A stretch of 64,000 nucleotides of DNA. Source: Angiostrongylus vasorum (taxonomy: Eukaryota > Nematoda > Chromadorea > Rhabditida > Metastrongylidae). Made by a program: the position numbers and the translations under genes. The notes below the pieces were generated by a model. It saw only the letters and a list, made by a program, of their open reading frames with translations, had not been told where the DNA came from and did not search any database. Shown in pieces: positions 1-13,615 of the stretch. Position 1 is the first letter of the stretch. Every line of letters begins with the position of its first letter. The stretch lies in the NCBI GenBank assembly GCA_018806985.1, contig JADANN010000251.1, positions 1,387,501 to 1,451,500 of the forward strand. The letters run 5' to 3'.

Positions 1-3000
1 ATGACAAAGCTTGACAGAGATTTCTTTCTTCTGTAGTTGTCTCGATTTAAGATTAGATTAATTCTGAACTACTTTCTCACATCTGACATTAATTCCTGTT
101 CTTTCCTGCTATGCTGTATTTATTACTATTTAATGCGTTTTGAATTAATTGTGGATTTATCTTTATTTCATTAGATCTGGAGATTGGTGCCGACTTCTAA
201 AATGTTGGGAATTTTTCGCCGTATTTTTTGATTTACTTAAAATATTTAGAGTAAGTAGGAGGTGAGCTGACTCCTACGTGGTCAAGCAACTTGTTCTACT
301 CACTGCGCTTACGATGCTCAAGAAAATCACTTTGAATACTAGAAATGACCTATTGATTATGCGCTCCACATTCTCTTAATGGTGTAAAAATTGAGTGGAT
401 GTACAATTTTAACTTTTCTTTTGTATTCTTTGACTTGTTTTGAAAGTGGATTCCTTCTTTATCTTCCACCTATGCTGCCACTTCGTCGTTGAACAACTGT
501 TGTACGAGCGTAGTTTTGGCCTAGAAATACGGTATCCGCCACCGAATACGGTCATATATCGCCACGGTCATTTTTATTATTTTTGTGTTTTCGACCAATT
601 TTTGTTCTGTGTTGTTATTTTTACCTCTTCGTGATCTGTGATTAGACTTGTAGAAAAGGTTTCGCAAAAGAAGCGCTATGATATAGCCAAAGTAATATTA
701 CACTTACAGTTTATTGATTGATTCATGCTAAGGATTCCCAGACGAAATAAGAAAATTTGTTATTTTTTCTTTCGAGATGGTCTAATGGCATCGGGCAAGC
801 AGGTGACACTTGTGTGGTGCAGACGATTGCTTGCTGTCGTCGAACGACTCACTCCAACAGCGGTTAGCCAGACAACCAACCATCCCGTTCCCACCGCCCG
901 TCCCTCCTCTAGGCTGAGTGTAATTATCATCGACAATGAAACAAACCAAAAAAACGGAATTTAACTGCTTTGTATGCTTGCTATTTATTTATCCTGGTGA
1001 CGAATCCCACATTCATTTTCTCAAGAATGGGATTATAAGTGTTAACCAAAAACAACGAGCCGGCGTTTAATCATGTTATCATTTTTTTGCATCTGTGCTT
1101 TGTAAATCTATCTTGTTGTTGAGTAAATGGGTGTTTTTAACAGTGCTGTTGTCAAACGTTCGTCCTGCACATTGATCTTCAACGTTTTCGCCTCCCGAGC
1201 AGTCGTACTTGTTTACTTCTTTCGATACTATTCAGTAAGTTCTGTTGCACTTATGAGAACGTGGAGATACCAGACAAACTCGAACACCTTCATTTGGGTA
1301 CTTCTATAGCATAAAGTTGTCTGTATAGAGCTGTATCGAGTTGTTGTGTGACGACGAGTCTGGCAAGTGTTCGACGACATTCTTCGGACTGATGCTCAGG
1401 CTATTTGTACTGTTTACGGATGACATGTTGGAAATTCGCAGCGCTCTCAGTGTCAGTATTAGTGAGTACTAGTGACCGTGATTCGAGCTTCACCACCTTG
1501 CATACCATTCGTTTTGTTTTCTTGTAGTATCATTCATCGACGTGTCGATGTTCGTGTGTGGATTTTACGCCGACGACGGCTTGTGGATTTGTCGTATTCT
1601 CCTTTGAATTGCTTGTTGAACGTTGAATGAGTGCTGTTCTCTCTGAAATTCTAAGATAGTGCTCGCTCTGCAAGGACGCTCTGAGTTCTTCATCACGAGC
1701 ACTCGTCCTACCTTGTGAGTCAGTGAGAGGGAGGTTTGTTGCCCTACGACTAGGATTTGTGCAGGACGGCAACGATGCTTATGACAAGTCAGTCGGTCGA
1801 TGGAGGACGATGTAACAGGCCCCCAAATATCACTCTCAAACTGCTTCAGATGTTTACTAGGTATTCAATGTTTCCGAAAATGTGAAATTTTTAGGTAAAC
1901 ACAGTTTGTGGTTTTTATTTGCAGTCTTTTTTCTGTTTTGTTTGAGTGGAAATCGTACATGGCAAAGATTGAGAATGACTTTCTGGTGTTTTTCAAGAGA
2001 GTTCTACTATTCTGTTCCCTCATTAGTTACTTACTACCGTACAACATTGAGAGGGAGGTGCTATGAATCGTGTCGTACAGCAGCGAGTCTATCCCCCCTA
2101 CATAATTCTCATAGCTGAGAAGTTGTTCCACAGGGCTATTTAACGTTTCCGATTCATAAGAGTCATCCGTTGCCTATGTTGACGACCTGGGAACGCCCTG
2201 GCACGGCTATTTTGTTAGGTGAGAAAAAAAAACTTGCCCAGCCAGTAAAATTCCATTCGACTGGAAATTGTACTGGAATTCACAGGTTTCTCAAAGGTGG
2301 GCAATTTAAGTAGGCACGTAAGTGGATTTCTTTTCTGGACTCTTTTTTTTCATTTCTTGTTCATTTGTCCAATTTTTTTTTGTCTTAACGATTTTTGAGG
2401 GAAAAAAGGGTAGTTGTATTTTCTTCTTCCGTTTTCGTTTTCCTTATTTGTCTAATCTTTACAATTTTATCACTGTTATTTCTTAGATGTTCATTTTTTT
2501 TTCAACGGTCTCTTTGCGTCATCTTTCTCTTCCTTTCTTCATTTCCCTTCCTTCTTTATCGAATTCTTCAGGCGCTTAAGAGTCGTTTATTAATTCGTAT
2601 AATTTCGCATTTTTGCTTTACTAGAGAAAGTAGAGGAATTAGGAGACAGGAACTCTTTACTAGAGGAATTTCAACAATCATGGTAGCTTCTTTCCTAAAT
2701 GAAAACGTAGGATTTTGTTCATCTTTGCTGGACCATGAAGTACCACGCAAACGGGATTCATATGTCAGGGTTTTTTTAGACGTTTAGAGAAATGTTCAAG
2801 AAAAGATTATGCTTGTAGTAGAACTTCTTTTCGATGGATTCCATCAAAAACTAGTAAGAGAATGGATAGCTGGTTTAAAAAACAGCCAACAAGAACACTT
2901 TTTGAAAGTAAGTTTTAAGTAAATAAGTAAATACCAGGAAAATATGGTTGAAGATCGGGATTTTAAATTCTGAGGGAAGATGGAAGCAAAGTGGCTACGA

Positions 3001-4758
3001 TGCAGTCTTTATTCGACTGATAATGGTCTAATATCAAAAGTCCTGATATGCCAATTCGGCGTAGAGGATAATATAAACAGATACTTCAGAGAAACAAAAA
3101 CGCAATTCAGCCAAAAAATGGACGGGACTTTTAAATTCGATTTTAGGTTAAAATCTTTTATTTTTTTAGGTTTTCACCACCACCACCACCATTAGTTCGC
3201 CATAGAACCTAAGATGCACTATATTCTTTCAAAAAGATTGTTCTGCTTCAGTACTAATGTCTTCTGAGCGGCACGTTCTTGCAAGGTTTTTTTTTCGCTG
3301 TCGGTTCCCACGCTTCTCACTGACAACATTTGCGGCGTGACGCCTTAACGTCGTTGAATGCTGTAGTGGCGGTGGTGCTCTAAGGTGGTAACAATGTAAG
3401 TTGGGTTACTTGCAATGTCCTATGAACTTCAGGACTTCGTCGATCGTCCGGTTAGTCGATAATCGAATGTATTTGAATCGGACGGATCAAAAAAATGACA
3501 GAAGTCGTAGTCGTTACCTGGACAATTTGATGGTCCCTCTTCGCGAATTATTGGGCGTTCATGTCTCAACACACCGATTCTCATGGTGCTTGTTGTTGGT
3601 TGGGCAAGCATTTTTCTTTTTACAACGGACCTCCTTAATAATGGTCCAATTCTTTTACAATGGCCATCGCAGCCGCTTTTGCATTTGATGGGAGTTTGTC
3701 GAATGCCTTGTGACCATGCAGCCTCCGGGAGTGCGAAAATCTGGCATAGATTTACTTTGGCTGCGCCTCTCAAATGGGGGTAGTCAAATCCTTTGCCAGC
3801 GTGGATAACTACTTCTTCTGCTTCATAGTGAAAAATCTGGAGATATCTTTAGGACTCGAGTCAGCCATTAATGGGGAATATTGTAATGTATAATTAGAAA
3901 TCTTTTCAAAAATAAAAAAATATCCACGAATAATTGCGTCATTTCATCGAAGTGATTTTTAATCTTTCAAAACCACATTACTCGTAATATCCGCAAGTCT
4001 TCAGTCATCTGTGTTAATCCTACTGTACTCCCATGTAAGTATCAATTTTCGTCATAAGCAGAACAAACGTTTTTGGAACCTTTTAACATATACTTTTACA
4101 AAGTAAGAGTAGAAAAGGTCGGGTACATACTAATCATTAGTGGTCAGTTGAGAGGATCTGAACCGCTGTAGCCTCGTTTTAAGAAACGTGTTGTCCACGA
4201 CGCTGATGTGGGAGGAAACTCGTCCACAGAGACCTCGTCTCATAGGGACATACTGCCGTATTTTTTATTTAATTATTGATGAGCTTTAGGTATAATTGGG
4301 TTCTTCTTGTCAGATCTTAGATTTGTGTTCTGTGTTAACAGCCATTGCCTTCTTTTATTGAGTTCCTTTCTTTTTTTCTCATTTATATCACCATTTTTTT
4401 TTCGGACCTTCTTTCTTATAGTTTAAAAATCCTTTAAAAGGTCGTTGTTAATTGATGTTATTTGGTATTGAATTTTTCCTACCAACTGAAAATCAGCGCG
4501 AATTGTTTAGTCTTGTCCTAATTCATTCTGGATTTCATGTTGGACATTTTTTCTGCTGGTAATTATTCATGAAAAGAGTTTACCGTTACTCATTTTTTCA
4601 TGCTGGTAAACATATTTATTCTTAATTATTAATCAGATCTTTCGATGATCTTCTTTCTTCCAGGCGAGTATTTTTTTCACCTCTTGTTCCAGTGCCGTCA
4701 GCTGTTATCGGACCATCTTCTTTGCTTTTTTTGCTTTCTTCACATTCTTCTAACTACA
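1..4758. other. 5' flank of baz-2, no recognised gene
   Basis: AT-rich DNA with T-rich runs. Short open frames occur on both strands but none has a recognisable domain, coherent splice phasing or family similarity. A (CAC)n run near 3175 gives a stretch of His codons by chance. The promoter and any outrons of the downstream gene should lie here, but I see no defined element. Confidence 0.5.
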
Positions 4759-4759
4759 G
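4758..4759 (+). promoter_or_regulatory. Putative spliced-leader trans-splice acceptor
   Basis: A pyrimidine-rich stretch ends in TTCTAACTACAG, with the AG at these two bases, 23 bases before the ATG of the long gene. No upstream coding exon in phase is evident, and an in-frame TGA lies between this AG and the ATG. In nematodes that arrangement is typical of an outron acceptor for SL trans-splicing. It could instead be the cis acceptor of an intron in the 5' UTR. Confidence 0.5.
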
Positions 4760-4772
4760 TGAATTTTAGCGG

Positions 4773-4790
4773 ATGAACGGCAATGTGTGA
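4773..4790 (+). promoter_or_regulatory. Overlapping upstream ORF at the baz-2 start
   Basis: A five-codon upstream ORF (ATG at 4773, TGA at 4788-4790) starts 10 bases before the main ATG at 4783 and ends inside the main coding sequence in another frame. If the leader starts at the 4759/4760 splice, this uATG would be the first AUG of the mRNA and could lower initiation at the main start. Confidence 0.4.
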
Positions 4791-5019
4791 TCAGAACGCG
4801 TTACTTCGCCTTCTGGCGGCACAAGCAACCGCTCAACAACAGATGTTGTTCGGGTGCGGTACGGGACAAGTAATCGGCGCTGGAGGTGCCACAAACACCG
4901 GTCATCGAGGAGTTGGCGCCAATGGCGTCGGGTTGCTCAACGGCGTTCTAAGCGCGGCTAATCCATTTTTATCACCAGAGATGATGCTGTGGCAAAGTAT
5001 GATAGCTGCGCAGTCACAG
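4783..5019 (+). CDS. baz-2: baz-2 exon 1 (residues 1-79)
   Basis: Starts at ATG 4783 and ends at CACAG|GTGAGT, phase 0, 79 codons. It encodes a Gln/Ala/Gly-rich N-terminus that begins MCDQNALLRLLAAQ and ends with Met-rich residues and Gln. No known domain; low-complexity N-termini are usual in BAZ2 proteins. Confidence 0.8.
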
Positions 5020-8000
5020 GTGAGTGCGGTCCATGAGATGAAGAGAGTTGGAATTTCTGCAAAGAGTCGAAGTGTCCAGCACTGAACCAAGTCTTTGGGG
5101 ACGCGCTTTGCATTCGACTCCATTCTTGGTATCGTGGAGATGACGGAATGCATATTTGGTCTATACAGTGGCCTTCGGTGGCCTATCAATGTATCAAGTC
5201 AGTGTTTGCTATCCACAAAAACAAGTTTGGTCCAAGTCTTCCCACCTCAGAGAGATGCAGACTTGTCCATCTCTTGGCACCCAGGTTGAACCAGCAACTA
5301 TCTGCATATCGCAGAATATCTTAATCTTAACCACTGCGCGAAATGCTGCTGAACTTCTTTGGTGTGCAACAGTTCATGCGATCTTTCCATCTACAATCTA
5401 TCATGTCATCTGTTAATCGAAATGTCTGGAAACAGAGTTAAAAACTAGCTGGTTAGAGTATTAAGCACTAGGAAATGTCATAATTGTATGTATGCTTTAT
5501 AGCGGTGGATGAAGCAAAACTAATGCAGATATTCCGATTTGATTAAGAGCCATTGACGTTCTTGAAGGAGAGTTGTAAAATTGTGTGGTGTTTGCTTTGT
5601 TATGTCTGTGCCGATACATAGTTTCTTATTCTGTTTTCAGTTTTCACTTACATTCAGATTGCACAACTTCAACAACAACAACAACAACAGCAACAACAAC
5701 AGCAACAGCAGCAACAGAAGCTGCAGCAAAAGCAACAACAACAGCAGCAACAACAACAACAACAACAACAACAACAGCAACAACAATCGCAAGCCCAACA
5801 ATCGTTTGATGAAGTGCTGAAGAAATTGTCAGAAAGCGCGAAGAAAAGTAGGTCCAATTGTTTATTATGTTCTAATTCACCATGTTTTTTTTCTGGTTTC
5901 CCTTTTCATTTCTTCCTTTTTGCTTTATGTGTGGTTGAATTACTACGAATGATTTTAAAGAGCATACGACAAGCTGGAGTCCTTACTTTCTGTATGGAAT
6001 TTGGTTATTTCTTCATAGAAAGCGGAAATATATAATTAGTACTGAGTTGATCTAAACACCAACATTTGTTCTAAAAAGGATTTCTTTTTTAAATTTTTCC
6101 CATTTCTTCAATTTCCTTTTTTTAAATGATCTCTGATTTGATCTTGTTTGGAAGAAGAAACTTGGAATTCTTTTTTTTTTAAACACCTTAATAGTTGCAT
6201 TGGATCTTTTCCGCTATGAACTTATTTGTTAAGTCCAGACGATCGTTTTGATGGTGACATTGATTTCTGTTAGCAAAGCCTTGTTTTCTGAACCATGGTG
6301 GTCTTCTACAGACGTTTGTGATTCGATTCATCCTGGCTCACCACCGCACCTCTACTTTTCTTCGTTCGTTTCTTTCAAAGCTTAATCTTATTTTTTTGGT
6401 CCTTTGTGAAATGAATCATAAATTTCTAACGAAGTCCCGTGATTGTAATTTGGAGCATAGCAGGAAAAAAGGTTTGCAGTTGGAGTTTTACGAAATGGTT
6501 TGCCAACGTTCATCATTCAATGCTGGGTGTTGTGGATGATTGATATGCAGAGAACGACGTTAGACCGGGTTTTTTTTCTGCTTCGTGGGGCAGTCGAAGT
6601 GGCTGGGTGGCCTGACTGGACGCCGGAATGAATGTATGATAGAATCTCCACGTTAATCCGTAGGCAATAAACGCAAACAGAAAGTTGAATGTGGTTTTGA
6701 GTAGCTTCATTTAGTCAAAGTCCAGAGTTTTCTTATTTTAGTCGCTCACTGTTGGCTTTTTTTAATATCCATATTGGTTAAATGTCAAAGATGATCCCAT
6801 TTAGGCTAAAGTCGTACTTTATTGACAAAATAATTGTGATGTTAAGTGGGTTTTCCCTTAGATTTCTCATATATGACGAATTTTGGAATTCTTAACTTTT
6901 GAGAATATTTATAAATTGTGTTACGAACTTAGGGACATTAAAGATTGAAAGTGCCGTTTATATTAGTAGAGCAGAAAAGTAAAGTATTGGTGGACTTCAT
7001 CACTTTGAGCTATAGACACTGGACGATTTCGGACAGTCGTAGTGAGAGATTCTTCCATTCCTAGTGTTTTTGGTGAGAGCATATCTGTTAGTGTTATTTT
7101 TTTTACCAGGGTTAAATGTAGGAGATGATCGTTGATCGTCATTAAAAAATTCCAAATTTGAGTTTTACGCTTTCCTCCTTTTCTCTCGGGATTATGCGCT
7201 ACTCCATCGTACTAATTATCCTCGTCGTCCTAGTGATTATGATGATTAACTCAAGCATGGCGTTCAACCACCCATGTGGTGTCCTTGCTGTCATTCATAC
7301 TCGGCTAGTGTTTTATGGCAGGCGTGATAATTCAGTTCTGTTGTTCATCCGATAGTTTGTCTCTATGGGTATTAACAACGCAACGCGTAATTGTTTGAGA
7401 AATGAGGTTCCTTAAAAAATGAAAGCTATTGAGATTAAACTATAGAGACAAAAATTTCTAAAGATAGGTCCTCTCCATCGGAGCGAAACTAGGGTGATTC
7501 ATGAAAAAAGAACTTTTCGTTTTACTGCTTTCCGTCTATATGGGTGTTGTCGATATTTACATGAAAATTCTGCACCGATTACTATACGTATTACCATCTG
7601 GAGTTCTGTTTCTCAACTTAGAGTGAGTGTGTCACTTTCCACTTGGCCGAATCGCCGATGACGTGAGCACAACTGCTGCCGAACAATGCCGGAAAATCGT
7701 GGTTGCGTTGTCGTGGATGCGAGTCTGTTGAGAGAATTCCAATGCTCACGATCATTTGTTATGTGTCTCACGTGCTGAGTTGCATAGACGACTGGAATGC
7801 TGACAACCGTTAGAGGTCAGCAAAGCTCACCGAAGGCCAGCAAAAATCGACCTGCAATTGATTTTCACTCTTCTATCTCATGACATGTCTAATCATTAGA
7901 TTATTTTCATTGCCAAATAAGTGAGAACAAAAACGATTCGAATGATCCTTGATTTTCCAATCGTATCTCTCTAACATAAAGAAGATTTGTGTTTCTGGGA

Positions 8001-10722
8001 AAGCGTCGAGAATTTTGCACTTCATTCGGAACATGATACCCATCTGGAATCCGCCGTCTGAGTTGAAGCGACAGGGAATGTTCAATCGGATTTCTTTCCA
8101 TGTCGGCGACTACTCGGCAGCTACTGCTGCCATGGGTGGTGGTGGTGGTGCTGGTGGTGGTGGTGGTGGTGGTGGTGGTGGTGGTGGTGGTGTCTGAGTG
8201 TGCACTCGATTCGTAGACTCAGATAATAGTCGTCATCGTCGTAGGGCCGGCTATGGCTGGCTGCACTGCTGCGATCGTCAAACGGCAGCGGCCACGAAAT
8301 TCACGAGCGTGCGTTCTATCGCCCGACACAAACCGCCGGTTGTTTGATTGGCGAGAGTGGAAGCCGAGACGAACGACAGGGAACCCGTATAGAATCGCAG
8401 GGATGTGCAGAATGTCGATTTTCGGCCAAACGTCCTAGTAGTGAGCAGGACATTTACATTTTTTTTGTGATGAAGAGCAGTGGATGAAGATAAAGTGCAT
8501 AACTCAGTTGTTAAGTTAGGTTTATGCATCGGCTTCTAGAGAGCTATTGTATTACCCTTTAAAGGACTCCAGCGAAACGAAGATTTTAATAGACCTGGAG
8601 CGAAGGCGAACCTTATGTACGGTGCACGTAGTAGTAACGTTTATCTGCTGTTTGCTACGTTGACGTTATGCGACCAGAATGAGAAAACACGTTCGAATCG
8701 AATTTATCGCCGTTTAAAGGACATTCTCTGGTATCTGAACACATCAACAACGATAGCTGACGATGTTTTGTGGAGTGGACTCGTTCACTAAGGATCTCGG
8801 AGGCGATGTAGTGTTCGCGAAATGCCCCGGTGGTGGATCGACAACACATCGACGGCCGGGCGGCTGGTCGTTGTTGGGTGTCGGTAGTGGGAAATAATCG
8901 CCGCCGCCGTCGTCGTTTAGCTGGGGCAGGTGGTCGGTCGCGCTAAGCAGATGTACACCCAAGCCACAACTTTCCCCCATATACACATCAGCGATTTGGT
9001 ATCTACCATAGTGATATGAGAAGACGTGGACAACTATCACTTTTTTTTCCTATGCGGAACACTATCACGTTGCTGCTTCTTGCAGATATATTGAGCTGCT
9101 CATCTAGGTGTTTGTGAATTTATGAAGTCACTGATTAGGAAATATCTGTGGTGCTAAAAAAATATGACAGATTTGATGGGATTGATAGAGAAAGTTTGAC
9201 TTTTGATTGAAGTGAAGATAGTTTTTTCCGGCTTGAACCATCAGCTCTGATAAAGACGCAAAACATCGAAACGTTAGCCGAATAAAGATTATATTTCAAC
9301 CTCATATAAGCTTATCGAAGAGCGAATACATATGAATGTAATATTGTTCAACGAAGATTCGTCAAATGATGGACGTGAACTTGTTGAGTAGAAAACGTGA
9401 AAGCGTTAAAGGGTTTTTTTACAGAGATATCAAACCGTTGGTAAACTTTTTGCATAGCGCTTCAGATAACGTGTGTTCGACTCGTCTGCACTACATGCGT
9501 ACTGATTTCTTTCAGTTCTCTCGAGATAATACTACTGAAATGTGTGTGTGGAGCTTTAATCATCTATAAACCAATCTAACCTTAATAAAGAAATGCAACT
9601 TCTAACGTCTGACTTCAGACAATTATGAAGACCTTAAAAAGAACACTTGATTTTCTAAAGTGGACGCAATGTTTGCTCCCTTTTTTCTACAGTTTTACTT
9701 TAACTAACTATCGTTCATCGTAACGTCTGGGGCTGTTTCGATTGAAATTCGATGTTTGTGCAGTTGAGTTTTCCGACCAGCTTGCTGCTCAGAGATTATG
9801 AAGGTGTTTGCTTAGTTCCCATTTGCGATATTATTGCTGAAACGGAATTTCTTGCTCCCTTTTTTTGAATGATTGATTAAAAGAGAGGTGGTTAAACAGC
9901 GTAGAGGTGTACTGTTTTGTTAAATATGATGAATGGGAGAACTAATTGCTAATTTATCACGGCAGACATTCTGATGAGCGACGATGTAGAGTATGTGGTA
10001 GAATACTGTGGGAGTACGGAAGACTAGTGAACATGTCATAAGTAAGTGTAATGCGATGAACTGCTCCCATTTATACCTATGTTATATCTTGTATTTCTTG
10101 ACCACTCAAAAAGCTCAAGAAGTATTATGGTTTGTTGGAGGAGGAGGAGGAGCTGACTTGGTTATCCACGACAGTGTCCAGAAATTTCACACGAGCAGTA
10201 TGTGAAAATACACTAAAAGAGAAGGAAACTACTTGAAAAAAATATCGAGGATCAATCCTTACCCTACTGTAAGCTTAAGGTAAGAGGAAATATGCCCACA
10301 AATGCTTGACTCCACCTCGAAAATTCCAGGAAAACGATGCTTTATGCGTTTACGCTTAATTGAGCTCCAAGGCATCTTGTTGAACACCACAATTTTTCTA
10401 CGATTCTTGTTTACTTTTTAACACTCTTTAGCTGAACGCTTAAGTTTTTTTCTTGTTTATATATAGTTTTCTAATGACTTGGATAGTAGCGTGCGCCTTC
10501 CTTTCTGTAATATTCACTTCACCATTGTTCTGGCATTGCATTACGACAGTGGCTTAGCTTTTCCACTGAGCGTCGATTTTTTAGTGGTACTCTTTTTTTT
10601 GTTGTGTGTAGTGTCATCTCAAAAAACATCACACCACTAACGAGAGCGTATGCTCAAGTGAAATACTGCCTGCTCGAGACGCCGTACATCAATATCCAAG
10701 GGCTGTAACACTACTCCATCCA

Positions 10723-10755
<33 letters not shown>

Positions 10756-13571
10756 TGTGTGTTTGTTTGTTTGTTTGTTTGTTTGTAAGTTTGTCGAATC
10801 TGACCTAGTCGACGGTAGGTAGGCTTGTTTTTCTTGACACAAAAGTGATTAGATGACATAGAAATGAACCCTTTGCAAATAAAAAATTCTAATCTCAAAA
10901 AGGCTTCCTTGAGTAAAGCAAACATTTGCAGGGAAAATGGCTTAGAAGCCACAAGTACATTAATTAATTACAGACGTATATTATAAAAAATACCGTCTTA
11001 AATTTTATCTGTGCGTGGTAACCGTTGAAGAATTTCTTAGGAGTCATTATTGTCAATAAATTAGCCCAATTCTACTAAGTACAGAAAATCACGCGTGGTG
11101 CTACACTAACGTAGTCAACATTGCTAGGTTGTGGTCATCGTCAATGTTCGGCTAACTGTGAGTGACGGATTCAAGGGCTGTCGTCTGTCGAGGGATTGGC
11201 TCCGATTCGAAGACGATATTTGCAACATATGAAAATTTTCTGCTACGCTTGCGTGAGACTTCGTAAATATCGTAGTTGATGAACTCATTTGGAATCGGAT
11301 ATGTCACGAACGGTTTAGCCCCCGGTTTGCGTTTGGTAACTATGTGGTTCATTGAAAAGCTCCGACACGCATTCAAGCTTTACGAAGGTTTAGAAAGTGC
11401 ACCGCTGAGTGAAGTTAACCATTCGAGCGGCGCTCCCTCCACTGGGTTGAACTTGTTGCGACAACGACCAACTGTGGACCATGTTCTCGAATTAGTTCGG
11501 TTCTGAAGAAGACGAGGGCATGGAAACGTTAACGATTTTGTCTTAAATCTTCAAAATACCGTATATGACTGTCCAAGCATGTACCTGCTTCGTCATAGTC
11601 AATGTTTCAGACAGATCAGGTTATGTCAGAGGTTTTTAAGTGATTCGTGAAATTTTTTGAATCTTATGGGTCACTACCCTCCCAATGGTTTACCGCTTCA
11701 TCGTGGCTGGGAGGTGTTCCTGGGTGTGGGACTGCGATGTACAGCGGGGCGAATCGTCTTTCCGGCATGGTCTCCCAAGCTGAGAAGGAGTCCAGCGTTT
11801 CCATCAAGAAGCCTAGCTAGGAGTAAACTAATACCAGGATCCACCACCGTCCTGGTATCAAAGTCGCATGGTGGCAAATCTCCCTCTGATCCACAAGGGC
11901 AGAAACTACCTGCGGTGGTGACGACCTGGAGCAGACTTTGGCCGAGCTGACCTCAGGACTTCATGGAACCATATTGCCTTAACCAGCAGATCTCTGAAAA
12001 ATGGAAGTTATGCTGGGACCCGCACAAGCACTGAGAACGGGCCGTTCAAGTATCAAGTATCAAGTATGGGTCACTACGGTTTTTCATACATGTGCTGACA
12101 CCGATATGATGCGTCGTGTTGACGACGAAGCGCGTGAAGGTCGATGCAACCGATTTTCGTTCAACGGATTGCCATATTTATGCTGAAAGCGAATGCTAGC
12201 AAGAAAAAATACCTGTAATTTTGTCAGAAAACCTTTTTCTGAAGATACGCGGAGCCATTTTGTGCGTTCTTCGAACTTTCTGCTCACAAGGAGTTCCAGT
12301 TGCAAAATACGACGTTTTTTTATGTCAGCGATGAATCTTCATTGTAATAATTACAATTGGAAAACGTCCTGCAAATATTCCACTATTATTTCCTCGGTAG
12401 CTGCATCATTTTTCAAGAACTGGTTTGGTAAGTTGACTCTGATGGCGATGTTGGTTCGATAGAAACGTTCATTGCAGTCAGTAGCTGCTTGTTGAAATAG
12501 TGGGTCTTGATATGCGTTTAAAATTCTTGAGCCTACACGTGGTTGGTAAATAAACTTTATTCGCCGAACGTTCTGACGTCTTCGTCTTCCCTCGGAGTCT
12601 TTCCTCGCAGCAACAATAAGAAGGTCTATACAACCTCGCGTCATTTGAATAAGGGCAGTTCGTAAGGATGTATAAATAGGTATAATTTATCAACTGTTTA
12701 TTCTGCGTTCTATTATCATTTCTTATGCCGTAGGCTTGACTTTATTAATTTTTACGGCCCGTCTTTCACATATACTGTGCCGATCCCATCATTTTTTTAT
12801 TCGATTCAATTCCCTTGCACCCATCATCTGTAAAGGTTTTCGGCCATTCTGCGTGTGAGTTCTGCTGCTGCTTGAGGATTGTTGTCTTCTTCATTGGTGT
12901 CACTGAATGCTGGTCGAGTCGATTCCTCCTGGAATCATATGATAGCGTGATTTGAGCGTTCCCACTTCGATCACGGACAGACGGGTTTAGTATCATCTTC
13001 CTAGACCCGGCGGGATGAGAGGCTTGGTGAGCCGGAGCGAGGTCGAACCAATACATCGTACTCACGATGCACTACCACTGCGCTGTTCGGGTCCGCCGTA
13101 AACCAGATAAAGGATGAAAGCATAAAGCATTCGATATTGACCACCTAAAGAAATGCCATGCGTACGACTTCATTCATAGCATGGTGGAAGTGTTTGGATG
13201 TATTTTTGCTCTATACAGTGACTTTTGAGGCCTTCGCAGTCAGTGTCTGTTATTCTCCCATCAAAATCTAGCACAAATTTGCCGACTCTCGAGGGATAGA
13301 TAGCTTAGTTAACTTAGGGTGCAGAATCAAACCAATAACCACGTGTGTATTGAAGGGAACTTCTAAGAACCTTGTTACTGCGTCCTTTAGTGTCAGTCAT
13401 TCGAGTCTATGCAGCTCATAGTCGGATTATGCTGTTAATCGGTTCTCCAGCGTTGTTATCCAACCGTGTTGCCTTGGTGCTCACGTAGGTGTGTTTATGT
13501 GTTAGTGTGGATGTAGAGTATCAGTGAGTGAATGAGTGAGTGAGTGAGCGAGCGAGCGAAAGTGAGTGAAT

Positions 13572-13615
<44 letters not shown>

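Noticed and set aside
3172..3194. Run of His codons that looks like a hexahistidine tag
   Set aside because: It comes from a simple (CAC)n repeat in AT-rich genomic DNA. No vector sequence or tag context surrounds it.
7194..7352. Open stretch starting MRYSIVLIILVVLVIMM, like a signal peptide of a small secreted protein
   Set aside because: Hydrophobic openings arise easily in T-rich DNA. No splice structure, no cysteine pattern and no family match support a gene.
7949..8197. Frame ending in a polyglycine run
   Set aside because: Created by the (GGT)n microsatellite; cannot be joined in phase to baz-2 exons.
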